Assembly: GCA_020852035.1 (NCBI GenBank)
Contig: JADZBR010000277.1
Location: 1 to 15,051 of the forward strand
Direction of reading: 5' to 3'
Source of the DNA: Caulobacteraceae bacterium
GTDB taxonomy: Bacteria; Pseudomonadota; Alphaproteobacteria; Caulobacterales; Caulobacteraceae
Length of the DNA stretch: 15,051 bases
Shown: positions 5,854 to 12,772 of the stretch, piece by piece
How the letters are laid out: every line of letters begins with the position of its first letter
Position numbering within the stretch: the stretch's first letter is position 1
Notes under the pieces: model-generated
What the model was told of the DNA's origin: nothing
Databases searched by the model: none
The model's input: only the letters and a program-made list of their open reading frames with translations
Position numbers and translations under genes: made by a program

Positions 5854-7140
5854 TCAGTTGCGGCTGGGGATGATGACCGGCAGGCTTTCGAAGCCGTGCA
5901 CGAAGGCCGACCAGTTCAGGACCGGCTCGCCCACGACCTTGATCTCCGGGAAGCGCTTGAGAATCTCTTCCCAGATGATGGTCAGCTGCATCTCGGCGAC
6001 GCGGTTGCCGACGCAGCGGTGGACCCCGAAACCGAAGGACATGTGCTGGCGCGGCCGTTCGCGGTCGATGATGTAGTCGTTCGGCCGCTCGATCATCTCT
6101 TCGTCGCGATTGCCCGAGATGTACCACATGGCGACCTTGTCGCCCTTTCGGATGGTCTTGCCGCCGAGTTCGACATCGCGGGTCGCCGTCCGCGCCATGT
6201 GCGCCAGAGGCGTCTGCCAGCGGATGGTTTCGGACACCATTCCGAGGACAAGGTTCGGGTTCGCGCGCAGCTTGGCGTACTGGTCGGGGTTCTTGTTGAG
6301 GGAATAGACGCTGCTGGAGATGGTGTTGCGGGTCGTATCGTTGCCGCCCACGATCAGCAGGACGACATTGCCCTGATAGGTCTCCATCGGCATGTCGCGG
6401 GTCGCCGGATTGTGCGCCAGCATCGAGATCAGGTCGTTGGCCGGCGGCGCGTTGACCCGCTGGTTCCAGAGCTCGGTGAAAGCGCCGAAGCACTCCATCA
6501 TCGCCGCGCCCTTCTGCTCCCAGCTCTCCACCGGCCCATGCCCGGGCTGGTTCATGATCATGTCCGACCACCAGGGCAGCTTGCGCCGCTGCTCAAACGG
6601 AAAGTCGAACAGGGTCGCCAGGGTCATGGCGGTCAGTTCCTTGGACACAAGGTCCACCCAATCGAACTCCTTGTTGATCGGCAGGCTGTCGAGGATCTGA
6701 CCGGCGCGCTCGCGCACCTGGGGGGCCATCGCATGCAGATTGCTGGGCGCCACCGTCGGGCTGACCGCCTTGCGGGCGACGCTATGCTCGGGCTCGTCCA
6801 TCGTGATGAAGCCCGCCCCGCCCCTGCGGCGCTCGCCCATCACACGTTCCTGTTCGGCCCTGTGCTCGAGGTTGACCAGGGTGATGCCATCGGCCGACGA
6901 GAAGCTCTCATGGTCGGTGTCGACCGCCATGATGTCGTTCCACTTGGTGATCGACCAGTAGGGGCCGTACTCGCTGTCCGGCGTGAAGTGGACCGGGTCC
7001 TCGCGGCGCAGCCGCTGGAACACAGGCCAGATCGTATCGTCGTAGAAGCGATCCACCCGCGCGGGATTCAGTTCCTCCAGCGGGGTGGCGTCAATCTCGG
7101 CGACGGATTCGGCAGCCGGGACCTTCACGGCGATGTTCAT
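5854..7140 (-). CDS. Cytochrome P450, CYP153 type (alkane/terpene terminal hydroxylase)
   Basis: A 428-residue soluble bacterial P450. The I-helix oxygen-activation motif is LLIVGGNDTTRN, the K-helix ExxR is SETIRW, and the haem-binding loop is FGFGVHRCVGNRVAEMQ with the thiolate C376. The stretches RKGDKVAMWYISGNRDEEMI and IIDRERPRQHMSFGFG are, from memory, characteristic of the CYP153 family, which hydroxylates medium-chain alkanes, fatty acids and cyclic terpenes at terminal positions using a ferredoxin and its reductase. Neither redox partner is in the window. The start ATG has a good ribosome binding site (GGGAGG, 4 nt before). A globin-like gene follows 31 bp downstream, and a LysR regulator diverges upstream. 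Family level is fairly secure; the substrate is not. Confidence 0.93.
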   Translation of the reverse strand: MNIAVKVPAAESVAEIDATPLEELNPARVDRFYDDTIWPVFQRLRREDPVHFTPDSEYGPYWSITKWNDIMAVDTDHESFSSADGITLVNLEHRAEQERVMGERRRGGAGFITMDEPEHSVARKAVSPTVAPSNLHAMAPQVRERAGQILDSLPINKEFDWVDLVSKELTAMTLATLFDFPFEQRRKLPWWSDMIMNQPGHGPVESWEQKGAAMMECFGAFTELWNQRVNAPPANDLISMLAHNPATRDMPMETYQGNVVLLIVGGNDTTRNTISSSVYSLNKNPDQYAKLRANPNLVLGMVSETIRWQTPLAHMARTATRDVELGGKTIRKGDKVAMWYISGNRDEEMIERPNDYIIDRERPRQHMSFGFGVHRCVGNRVAEMQLTIIWEEILKRFPEIKVVGEPVLNWSAFVHGFESLPVIIPSRN

Positions 7141-7246
7141 GGGGCCTCCCTTTCAGCCCAACGTTCATCGTCGGGCGCTGCGAGCCTTGATCCCGCATTT
7201 TTGACCCCTGGAAGGTAGGCGCTGGGCTGGTCTTGCCGAAATCCTC

Positions 7247-7272
7247 GGTCTAGGAATTGTATCTATAACCAA
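7247..7272 (-). promoter_or_regulatory. Candidate promoter of the CYP153-globin unit
   Basis: On the minus strand TTGGTTA (7272-7266), an 11-nt spacer, and CCTAGACC (7254-7247) resemble the Caulobacter housekeeping pattern TTGACGS-N10-14-GCTANAWC, with several mismatches. It would give a leader of about 100 nt. It overlaps the dyad described for the LysR site, as expected for a regulated promoter. The match is by eye only. Confidence 0.3.
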
Positions 7273-7288
7273 TGGCTATGGATTAGCC
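7256..7288. promoter_or_regulatory. Candidate LysR binding region between divergent genes
   Basis: Two side-by-side dyads fill the end of the 149-bp space between the P450 and LysR genes: ATTG-N10-CAAT (7256-7273) and GGCTA-TGGAT-TAGCC (7274-7288). LysR-type regulators typically bind AT-richer dyads beside divergent promoters, close to the T-N11-A type. The second dyad ends one base before the GTG start of the LysR gene, so binding there would suit autorepression. Confidence 0.45.
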
Positions 7289-7289
7289 G

Positions 7290-8282
7290 GTGCCGAGGAC
7301 GATCAAGCCCGCGATGAGAGGACCCCGCGGCGAACGCGATCACAGGGGGTCCGATCCTCTGCTGATCCGGCGCCTGCGGCGGGCGAATCTCGATCTCCTC
7401 CCCATCCTGCACGAGCTTCTACAGACGCGCAGCGTCACGGCCACCGCCCGCACGCTGGGGATCACCCAACCCGCCGTCAGCAAGGCGCTACGGCAACTGA
7501 GGCAGCTTTTCGAAGACGATCTGCTCATTTCGCTGGGGCGGCACGCCCAGCTGACGCAGCGCGGCGAGACGCTCCTGCCGTCGCTCACCAACGTCCTGCT
7601 GGAACTCGGCCTGCTGCTGGAGCCGTCGCAGACCTTTGAACCCGGATCCGAGCGGCTCCACATCGTGATCGCCACCGCCGACTATGTCAGCGTGCTGCTC
7701 GCGCCCCAGATGGCCAGGCTCTGCGGCGGCGAAGCGCCGGGGTGCGATTTTCTCTTCGTGGATCGGCCGGTGCGATCGGTCGAAGACCTCGACGGGATCG
7801 ACTTCCTGATCGCGCCGCGCCCGTTTGGACGCACGTTCGGCAAGCGTGTGGAGCAGATGCCGCTGTGGCGCGACGAGATGGTCTGCATCGCCTCGGGGCG
7901 CGACGGCCGCTGGGGCGACACCGTGTCGGCCGAGGCGTTCCGCGCCGCGCGCCAGGTGGTCTATCAGGTGGGAGAGCGCACCAGTCTGGAGCGCGCCGCC
8001 CTGGTCCAGCCGACCTCCACCCTGGAAGTGTCGCCGGTCTGCGGCGTGCCGAATTTCCTGGTGATCGGCGCCATCGTCGAAGAAGCCGAGTGCCTGGCGC
8101 TCGTTCCAAGAAAGCTGGCGCAGGAACTGACCCGCTCACGCGACCTGCGCATCCTCGAGATCGATTACCCGGAGCGCCGCCTGGACATCGACGCCTTCTG
8201 GACCCCGCGCGCCGGAGCCAAGCGCGGCCACGCCTGGTTCAGGAGCGTGCTGGCCCGTTCGACCGAGCGTTTCGCCGCCTAG
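7290..8282 (+). CDS. LysR family transcriptional regulator
   Basis: A 330-residue LysR-type regulator. The winged helix-turn-helix spans about residues 30-90, with NLDLLPILHELLQTRSVTAT followed by ARTLGITQPAVSKALRQLRQ, the family signature. The substrate-binding domain follows from about 115 (LHIVIATADYVSVLLAPQMA). The NLDLL opening and overall layout resemble the NodD/aromatic-degradation subgroup. The start is uncertain: GTG 7290 directly abuts a perfect dyad, whereas ATG 7314 gives a protein eight residues shorter. Both leave the DNA-binding domain whole. The gene diverges from the CYP153-type P450 and converges on a second P450, so control of the CYP153-globin unit is the likeliest role. 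The inducer is unknown. Confidence 0.92.
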   Translation: MPRTIKPAMRGPRGERDHRGSDPLLIRRLRRANLDLLPILHELLQTRSVTATARTLGITQPAVSKALRQLRQLFEDDLLISLGRHAQLTQRGETLLPSLTNVLLELGLLLEPSQTFEPGSERLHIVIATADYVSVLLAPQMARLCGGEAPGCDFLFVDRPVRSVEDLDGIDFLIAPRPFGRTFGKRVEQMPLWRDEMVCIASGRDGRWGDTVSAEAFRAARQVVYQVGERTSLERAALVQPTSTLEVSPVCGVPNFLVIGAIVEEAECLALVPRKLAQELTRSRDLRILEIDYPERRLDIDAFWTPRAGAKRGHAWFRSVLARSTERFAA

Positions 8283-8294
8283 GCGCGACGTCAG

Positions 8295-8332
8295 CGCCGC
8301 CGCCCGCGCGCAATTCGGCGCCGGCGGCGGCG
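8295..8332. terminator. Bidirectional GC hairpin between LysR and the second P450
   Basis: CGCCGCCGCC (8295-8304) pairs perfectly with GGCGGCGGCG (8323-8332). The 18-nt loop can form an inner GCGC pairing. It fills the 52-bp gap between two genes that end facing each other, sitting two bases beyond the P450 stop codon and 12 bases beyond the LysR stop. There is no U tract, so it would act by structure alone or with Rho. Confidence 0.55.
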
Positions 8333-8334
8333 AC

Positions 8335-9525
8335 CTAGACCGCCCGGAACCGCAACGGCATCGCCTTGGGGCCGGAAATGAAGTTGGAGGCCAGCCACTC
8401 CGGCTCGCCGGCCAGCGCGAAGTCGGTCATCCGCGTCAGCAACTCGCTCAGCATGGCGTCGATCTCGATGCGCGCGATGTGCTGGCCCAGGCACCCGTGC
8501 GGCCCCGAGCCGAAGGCGATGTGCTCGTTGGCCGCCCGCGCCAGGTCGAGCACGTCGGGCCGCTCGAAATGCGTCGGGTCGCGGTTCGCCGAGCCGAAGT
8601 ACATCACCACCTTGTCGCCCGCCGCGATCTGCCGGCCGGCCAGTTCCACGTCGCGCGTGGCGGTGCGGCGCATGTAGATCACCGGGCTGGTCCAGCGCAG
8701 CAGCTCTTCGCGGGCGGCGGGCAGGCGGGCCGGCAGGTCGGCCTTCAGCCAGGCCAGTTGGTCGGGGTGCTCCATCAGCGCCAGCAGGCCGCCGGAGAGC
8801 AGGTTGCGGGTAGTGTCGCCGCCGGCGTCGACCAGCAGCAGGAAGAACAGCAGGAACTCGATGTCGTTCAGCTTGCGCCCGTCCACCTCGCAGGCCAGCA
8901 GCCTGGAGGCCAGGTCCTCGCCCGGCCGCGCCCGCTTCTCGGCGATGACGCCCGAGCCATATTCGAACATCTTCATCACCGCCGCCCCGCCGGCGCCCGG
9001 CGGCAGGGCCTCGGGCGCGGTGTGGATGGTCTCGGTCAGCTTGTAGAGCTCGCGCCCGTCGGCCAGCGGCAGGCCCATCAGCTCGGCGATCACGAACGAC
9101 GGCATCTCGCCGGCCACCTCGGCCACGAAGTCGCACTCGCCCTTGTCGATCACCGCATCGACGATCTGCCTGGCCAGCTCGCCGATCCGCCCCTCGCGCA
9201 GGTGCGCCGCCGGCTGGGTGAACTCCGGGCGGATCAGCTTGCGGAACGCCGTGTGCTCCGGCGGATCCATCATCAGCATCATCTTGTGGCCGCCGAAGCT
9301 CCCCTCCCCTTCGGCGGGATCGGCGATCATGATCGTCGGCTCGGAGGAGAAGGCCGTGAAATCGCGGTCGACCGTCCAGACATCGGCGTGCCGGGTCACC
9401 GCCCAGAACCCCTTTCCGCCCGGCTCCTCGTGCCAGTGGACCGGCGCATGCTCGCGAAGCCAGGCGAACTGACCGTGCGGCTGGCCGCCGTCGAAGCTCG
9501 CAGGGGAAAGGAGATCGATCTGCAT
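8335..9525 (-). CDS. Cytochrome P450 (CYP125/CYP142-like clan, not CYP153)
   Basis: A 396-residue soluble P450. The I-helix motif is LLVDAGGDTTRN, the K-helix ExxR is REELLRW, and the haem loop is FGSGPHGCLGQHIAR with thiolate C345. It differs clearly from the CYP153 protein in the same window. The stretches LMEHPDQLAWL, RRTATRDVELAGRQIAAGDK and the closing SNFISGPKAMPLRF recall actinobacterial steroid-type P450s (CYP125/142) and related proteobacterial terpene and steroid hydroxylases; this is a pattern judgement, not a search. The start ATG 9525 is preferred because GAGG lies 5 nt before it and the fold begins there; a GTG at 9576 would add 17 residues of unusual composition. It lies downstream of a small membrane-anchored protein on the same strand. 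No redox partner is encoded nearby. Confidence 0.92.
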   Translation of the reverse strand: MQIDLLSPASFDGGQPHGQFAWLREHAPVHWHEEPGGKGFWAVTRHADVWTVDRDFTAFSSEPTIMIADPAEGEGSFGGHKMMLMMDPPEHTAFRKLIRPEFTQPAAHLREGRIGELARQIVDAVIDKGECDFVAEVAGEMPSFVIAELMGLPLADGRELYKLTETIHTAPEALPPGAGGAAVMKMFEYGSGVIAEKRARPGEDLASRLLACEVDGRKLNDIEFLLFFLLLVDAGGDTTRNLLSGGLLALMEHPDQLAWLKADLPARLPAAREELLRWTSPVIYMRRTATRDVELAGRQIAAGDKVVMYFGSANRDPTHFERPDVLDLARAANEHIAFGSGPHGCLGQHIARIEIDAMLSELLTRMTDFALAGEPEWLASNFISGPKAMPLRFRAV

Positions 9526-9530
9526 GGCCG

Positions 9531-9534
9531 CCTC
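9531..9534 (-). promoter_or_regulatory. Ribosome binding site deciding the start of the second P450
   Basis: On the minus strand GAGG stands 5 nt before ATG 9525. The frame is open further to GTG 9576, whose upstream sequence shows no purine-rich site. Confidence 0.5.
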
Positions 9535-9590
9535 GGGTCGCAAAGACGAAGGGTCGGCCGGTTTACTCAGCGGCACTCAAGGCCGCCGGG

Positions 9591-9986
9591 TCAACCGTGG
9601 CTTCGCCGCGCGTCGCGCCGCTCCAGCAGGGAGGCCAGGTCGTGCACCCGCGCCACGCAGGATCCGCCCGCGGCGCTGAACCCCTTCGACTGCAGCTCCA
9701 GATGCACCTTGCCGGCCGCTTCGTCGAAGGCGCCGTAGTCGCGGCCCTCCGGCCCGTCCCAGGTGGTGAAGGTGCCGCACAGATGGCCGTCCTCGGTCTT
9801 GAACGCCGTGGTCACCAGCACCTCGCCGTGGGTCAGCGCCCGCGCGCGCGCCGCCACGCGGTCGAGGCGGCGGGCGGCGTCGGTCTCGTCTCGCGCGCGG
9901 CTCGCCGCCACCAGGGCGGCGATCACCAGCACCGCGGTCGGCGGGATCATCCAGAATCGGAACCAGTGGCGGGACTTGTCGCGCAT
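9591..9986 (-). CDS. Membrane-anchored hypothetical protein
   Basis: A 131-residue protein I do not recognise. A basic N-terminus (MRDKSRHWFRFW) is followed by one hydrophobic helix (about residues 12-30), then a polar domain of about 100 residues that is probably periplasmic. Visible features of that domain are GEVLVTTAFKTEDGHLCGTF and FSAAGGSCVARVHDLASLLE. The two cysteines (in HLCGTF and GSCVARV) could form a disulfide. The start ATG 9986 has a good ribosome binding site (GAGGTGAG just upstream); the frame is open much further upstream, but only as antisense to other genes. The second P450 starts 65 bp downstream on the same strand, so they may be cotranscribed. It diverges from the methionine sulfoxide reductase gene. 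Confidence 0.7.
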   Translation of the reverse strand: MRDKSRHWFRFWMIPPTAVLVIAALVAASRARDETDAARRLDRVAARARALTHGEVLVTTAFKTEDGHLCGTFTTWDGPEGRDYGAFDEAAGKVHLELQSKGFSAAGGSCVARVHDLASLLERRDARRSHG

Positions 9987-10151
9987 GCTCACCTCGCGAG
10001 AATCCGAACTTTGGGCGCGGCGGCCGGCGGAAGAGCTCCACGTCCGCCTGACTCGCGCCGGTCGGCCGCCGAAATAGGCCGATGCGCGAAGCTTGCAACC
10101 GTCAGGCCGCAGACTTTTCGTCACGCCCGATCGCCTTATGCTGGCCCGGTC

Positions 10152-10646
10152 ATTGCCGAAGCCTTCAACGACCTCGCCCTCACCGGCTCGAAAGCCGAGC
10201 GCTACGCCGCGCTCGAACAGGAGATCGCCGCGGTGCTCGACGGCGAGCCGAACCGCACCGCGCGCATGGCGACGATCGCCTCCATGCTGGCGGCGACCTT
10301 CGGGCACTACTTCTGGACGGGCTTCTACGTCGTGGATCCCGAGAAGCCGGAAGAACTGGTGGTCGGTCCCTACCAGGGGTCGCTGGGCTGCCTGCGCATC
10401 GCCTTCGGCCGCGGCGTCTGCGGGACCGCCGCGGCCACCGGCGAGACCCAGGTGGTCGCCGATGTCCACGCCTTCCCCGGCCACATCGCCTGCGACAGCC
10501 GCTCGCGCAGCGAGATCGTCGTGCCGGTGTTCGACGCCGCCGGCGCGTTGATCGCCGTCTTCGACGTCGATTCCGCCGAACCCGCCGCCTTCGACGAGAC
10601 CGACCGGGCCGGGCTGGAGGCCATCCTGGCGACCGCATTCCCCTGA
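10152..10646 (+). CDS. msrC: Free-methionine-(R)-sulfoxide reductase (GAF domain), start codon anomalous
   Basis: A GAF-fold enzyme that reduces free methionine-R-sulfoxide in the cytoplasm. The three family cysteines are present in the expected contexts: GSLGCLRI, GRGVCGTA and HIACDSRSRSEIVVP. Their spacing (10 and 24 residues) equals that of E. coli C84, C94 and C118. The C-terminus is complete. The 5' end is odd: going upstream from the conserved KAERYAALE segment, the frame has no ATG, GTG or TTG near the expected start. I placed the start at ATT 10152 because it fits the family length. ATG 10138 lies just upstream but in another frame; one extra base in the CCCGGTC between them would join it (MLAR then the reading frame). 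GTG 10233 would cut off the first helix. The gene may therefore be intact with an ATT start, truncated, or frameshifted. Confidence 0.8.
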   Translation: MAEAFNDLALTGSKAERYAALEQEIAAVLDGEPNRTARMATIASMLAATFGHYFWTGFYVVDPEKPEELVVGPYQGSLGCLRIAFGRGVCGTAAATGETQVVADVHAFPGHIACDSRSRSEIVVPVFDAAGALIAVFDVDSAEPAAFDETDRAGLEAILATAFP

Positions 10647-10706
10647 CGGCGCGAAGTTTGCAGCGCGTTCGTCAATCCCTAACGGGGAACAAGCTTTGCT
10701 ACAGTG

Positions 10707-11846
10707 ATGCGCGCCGCCGAGACCCTGCACCCCGACGACCTCTCCGACGCGGACGCCGAGGCATGGCGCGCGCTCTGTGCGGCCACGCCGGCCTTTGAAA
10801 GCCCCCTGCTCGGGCCGGATTTCACGCGCGCCGTCGGGCGGGTGCGCGACGATGCGCGGGTCACCCTCTGGCGCCGGGACGGCCGGCTCAAGGCCGCCTT
10901 CGCCTATCATCGCCGGCCAGGCGGGCTGGGCCGGGCGATCGGCGCGCCGCTCTCCGACTACCACGGCCTGGTGCAGGCCCCGGATTTCCGGCTGGAGGGC
11001 GCGCAGGCGCTCGCGGCGGCGGGACTTTCCGCCTGGAGATTCAATGGCCTGGTCGATCCGTTCGGCGCCTTCGCGGCGGCCAGCGGCGAGCCGCGCGACG
11101 GCTACGTCGTGCGCACCGGCGGCCAGGCGGAAGCCTATCTGGAGGCCCTGCGCGCGGCCAGTCCCAAGCGGTTCAAGAACTACCGCCGGCTGGATCACAA
11201 GCTGGAGCGCGAGGTCGGCCCGATCACCCTGGTCGCCGCCGACCAGAGCCGCGAGGCGTATGAGCGCCTGCTCGCCTGGAAGCGCGACCAGCTGCACCGC
11301 ACCGGCGCGCACAACTTCTTCCACGGCGGCTGGACCCAGCGGCTGTTCGACCGCTTCTTCGACGAAGGCGAGGGGCCGCTGCAGGGCCTGGCGATGAACC
11401 TCTACGCCGGCGGGCGTCTCGTCGCGGGTCACTTCGGTGTCCGATTGGGGGACGTCTACCACCCCTGGATCGCCTCGGCCGACCCGGAGCTGGCCGCCTG
11501 GTCGCCCGGCCAGGTGTTCCTCGGCCGCGCCATCGCCGCCATGCCGGGCGTCGGGCTGCGGGTCTATGACCTCGGCCCGGGCCACGCGCACTACAAGGCG
11601 CCCTACGCCCGCGACGTGACACGCCTCGCCGAGGGGCTGGCCACCGCCGACAGCCCGGCCGGCCGCGCCGCCCGCGCCTCCGACGCGCTCTGGACCGCCG
11701 GCGCCCGGCGCAGCCGTCGGGTCGGGCGGCTGCGCCGGCGGCTCGACCATATCGCCAGCGTCGAGCTGACCCTGCGCGGCCGCGCCTACGGTTTCGCCGA
11801 CGCTCTGGCCGCCCAGACCCGCAAGAGCCTGGAGGCCGAAGGATGA
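10707..11846 (+). CDS. CelD/FemAB-like GNAT acyltransferase (polysaccharide type)
   Basis: A 379-residue protein of the Acetyltransf_6/CelD class, which has a doubled GNAT (FemAB-like) fold and usually acylates sugars or lipid-linked intermediates during polysaccharide synthesis. The N-terminal half has SPLLGPDFTRAVGRVRDDAR and DYHGLVQAPDF. The C-terminal GNAT half (about 150-300) contains KRFKNYRRLDHKLEREVG, YERLLAWKRDQLHRTG, LYAGGRLVAGHFGVRLGDVY and SPGQVFLGRAIAAM. The final 60 residues are Arg-rich and variable. Caulobacter holdfast synthesis uses acyltransferases of this general kind, but this gene is not assignable to a named one. GTG 10704 directly precedes ATG 10707; neither has a strong ribosome binding site. 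Its stop overlaps the next start (ATGA), so it is translationally coupled to the glycosyltransferase. Confidence 0.85.
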   Translation: MRAAETLHPDDLSDADAEAWRALCAATPAFESPLLGPDFTRAVGRVRDDARVTLWRRDGRLKAAFAYHRRPGGLGRAIGAPLSDYHGLVQAPDFRLEGAQALAAAGLSAWRFNGLVDPFGAFAAASGEPRDGYVVRTGGQAEAYLEALRAASPKRFKNYRRLDHKLEREVGPITLVAADQSREAYERLLAWKRDQLHRTGAHNFFHGGWTQRLFDRFFDEGEGPLQGLAMNLYAGGRLVAGHFGVRLGDVYHPWIASADPELAAWSPGQVFLGRAIAAMPGVGLRVYDLGPGHAHYKAPYARDVTRLAEGLATADSPAGRAARASDALWTAGARRSRRVGRLRRRLDHIASVELTLRGRAYGFADALAAQTRKSLEAEG

Positions 11847-12772
11847 CGGCCCGGCGCATCAGCCTGATCGTGCCCACCCAGCGCCGGCCGGACGGCCTGG
11901 CCACCGCAACCCGCTCGCTCGTGCGCCAGGCCGGCGTCGACGCCGCCGAACTGGAGCTGGTAGTGGTCGACAACGACGCCGTCCCCTCCGCCCGCGGCTT
12001 CGTCGAAGCGCTGGGGCGCGAGGCGCCCTTCCCCGTCGTCTACGTCCACGAGCCTCGCGCCGGCGTCGCCAACGCCCGCAACGCCGCCCTGGCCGCCGCC
12101 GGGGGCGAACTGATCGGCTTCCTCGACGACGACGAGGAGGCGCCGGAGGGCTGGCTCGCCGCCCTCCTCGCCGCCCAGGCGCGCTACGGCGCCGACGTGG
12201 TGTTCGGCCCGGTGCGCGGGCGCGCCCCCGCCGGCCTCACCCGCCACAAGACCTATCTCGAACAGTTCTTCTCCCGCGAAGGCCCCGCCGAGGCCGGCCC
12301 GATCGACCACTACTACGGCTGCGGCAACAGCCTGCTGCGCCGCGCCGCCCTGCCCCACCCGACCGCGCCCTTCGCCGCCGAGCGCAACCACAGCGGCGGC
12401 GAGGACGACATGCTGTTCGGCCACATGCGGGCCGCCGACGCCAAGTTCGCCTGGGAGCCCGCCGCCTGGGTCTGGGAAGACCCGGTCCCGGCCCGCGTCT
12501 CGCTGCGCTACACGATCGCCAGGGCCTTCGCCTACGGCCAGGGGCCCTCGGCCCACTGCGCTGCCGCCATCCCGCCCGACCGCGTCGGCCTCGCCGGCTG
12601 GATGGCCCAGGGCGTGGTCCAGGCCGCCGTCTTCGGCGCCCTGGCCGGCCTGCAGTGGATCGTCCGCGCCCCGAACCGCGCCTTCACCCTCGACAAGGCC
12701 GCGCGCGGGCTCGGCAAGACCCTGTGGTGGGGGCCCTTCAAGATCGAATTCTACGGACGGAGCGCCGCATGA
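11843..12772 (+). CDS. Glycosyltransferase family 2 protein
   Basis: A 309-residue GT-A fold glycosyltransferase, which transfers a sugar from a nucleotide sugar. The N-terminal strand is ISLIVPTQRRPDGL, followed by LELVVVDNDA (about 37-46) and the signature AGVANARNAAL. The metal-binding DxD is IGFLDDDEEAPEGW (about 91-104), and the catalytic-base motif is GGEDDML (185-191). The segment after about 250 is moderately hydrophobic (WMAQGVVQAAVFGALAGLQW) and may associate with the membrane. Donor and acceptor are unknown. It overlaps its upstream acyltransferase and its downstream JmjC-like gene by ATGA junctions, placing it in the middle of a tightly coupled three-gene unit. The setting implies synthesis of a surface glycan. 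Confidence 0.92.
   Translation: MTARRISLIVPTQRRPDGLATATRSLVRQAGVDAAELELVVVDNDAVPSARGFVEALGREAPFPVVYVHEPRAGVANARNAALAAAGGELIGFLDDDEEAPEGWLAALLAAQARYGADVVFGPVRGRAPAGLTRHKTYLEQFFSREGPAEAGPIDHYYGCGNSLLRRAALPHPTAPFAAERNHSGGEDDMLFGHMRAADAKFAWEPAAWVWEDPVPARVSLRYTIARAFAYGQGPSAHCAAAIPPDRVGLAGWMAQGVVQAAVFGALAGLQWIVRAPNRAFTLDKAARGLGKTLWWGPFKIEFYGRSAA

Noticed and set aside
5740..7218. 492-residue open frame antisense to the CYP153 P450
   Set aside because: The P450 on the other strand has all diagnostic motifs; this frame is its shadow.
9591..11750. 719-residue minus-strand open frame
   Set aside because: Only its last 131 codons, after a good ribosome binding site at 9986, look real. The rest is antisense to the reductase and acyltransferase genes.
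12655..12768. Longer N-terminus for the JmjC-like protein
   Set aside because: The extension overlaps the glycosyltransferase in another frame and is Arg/Pro-rich. The ATGA junction at 12769 is the natural start.
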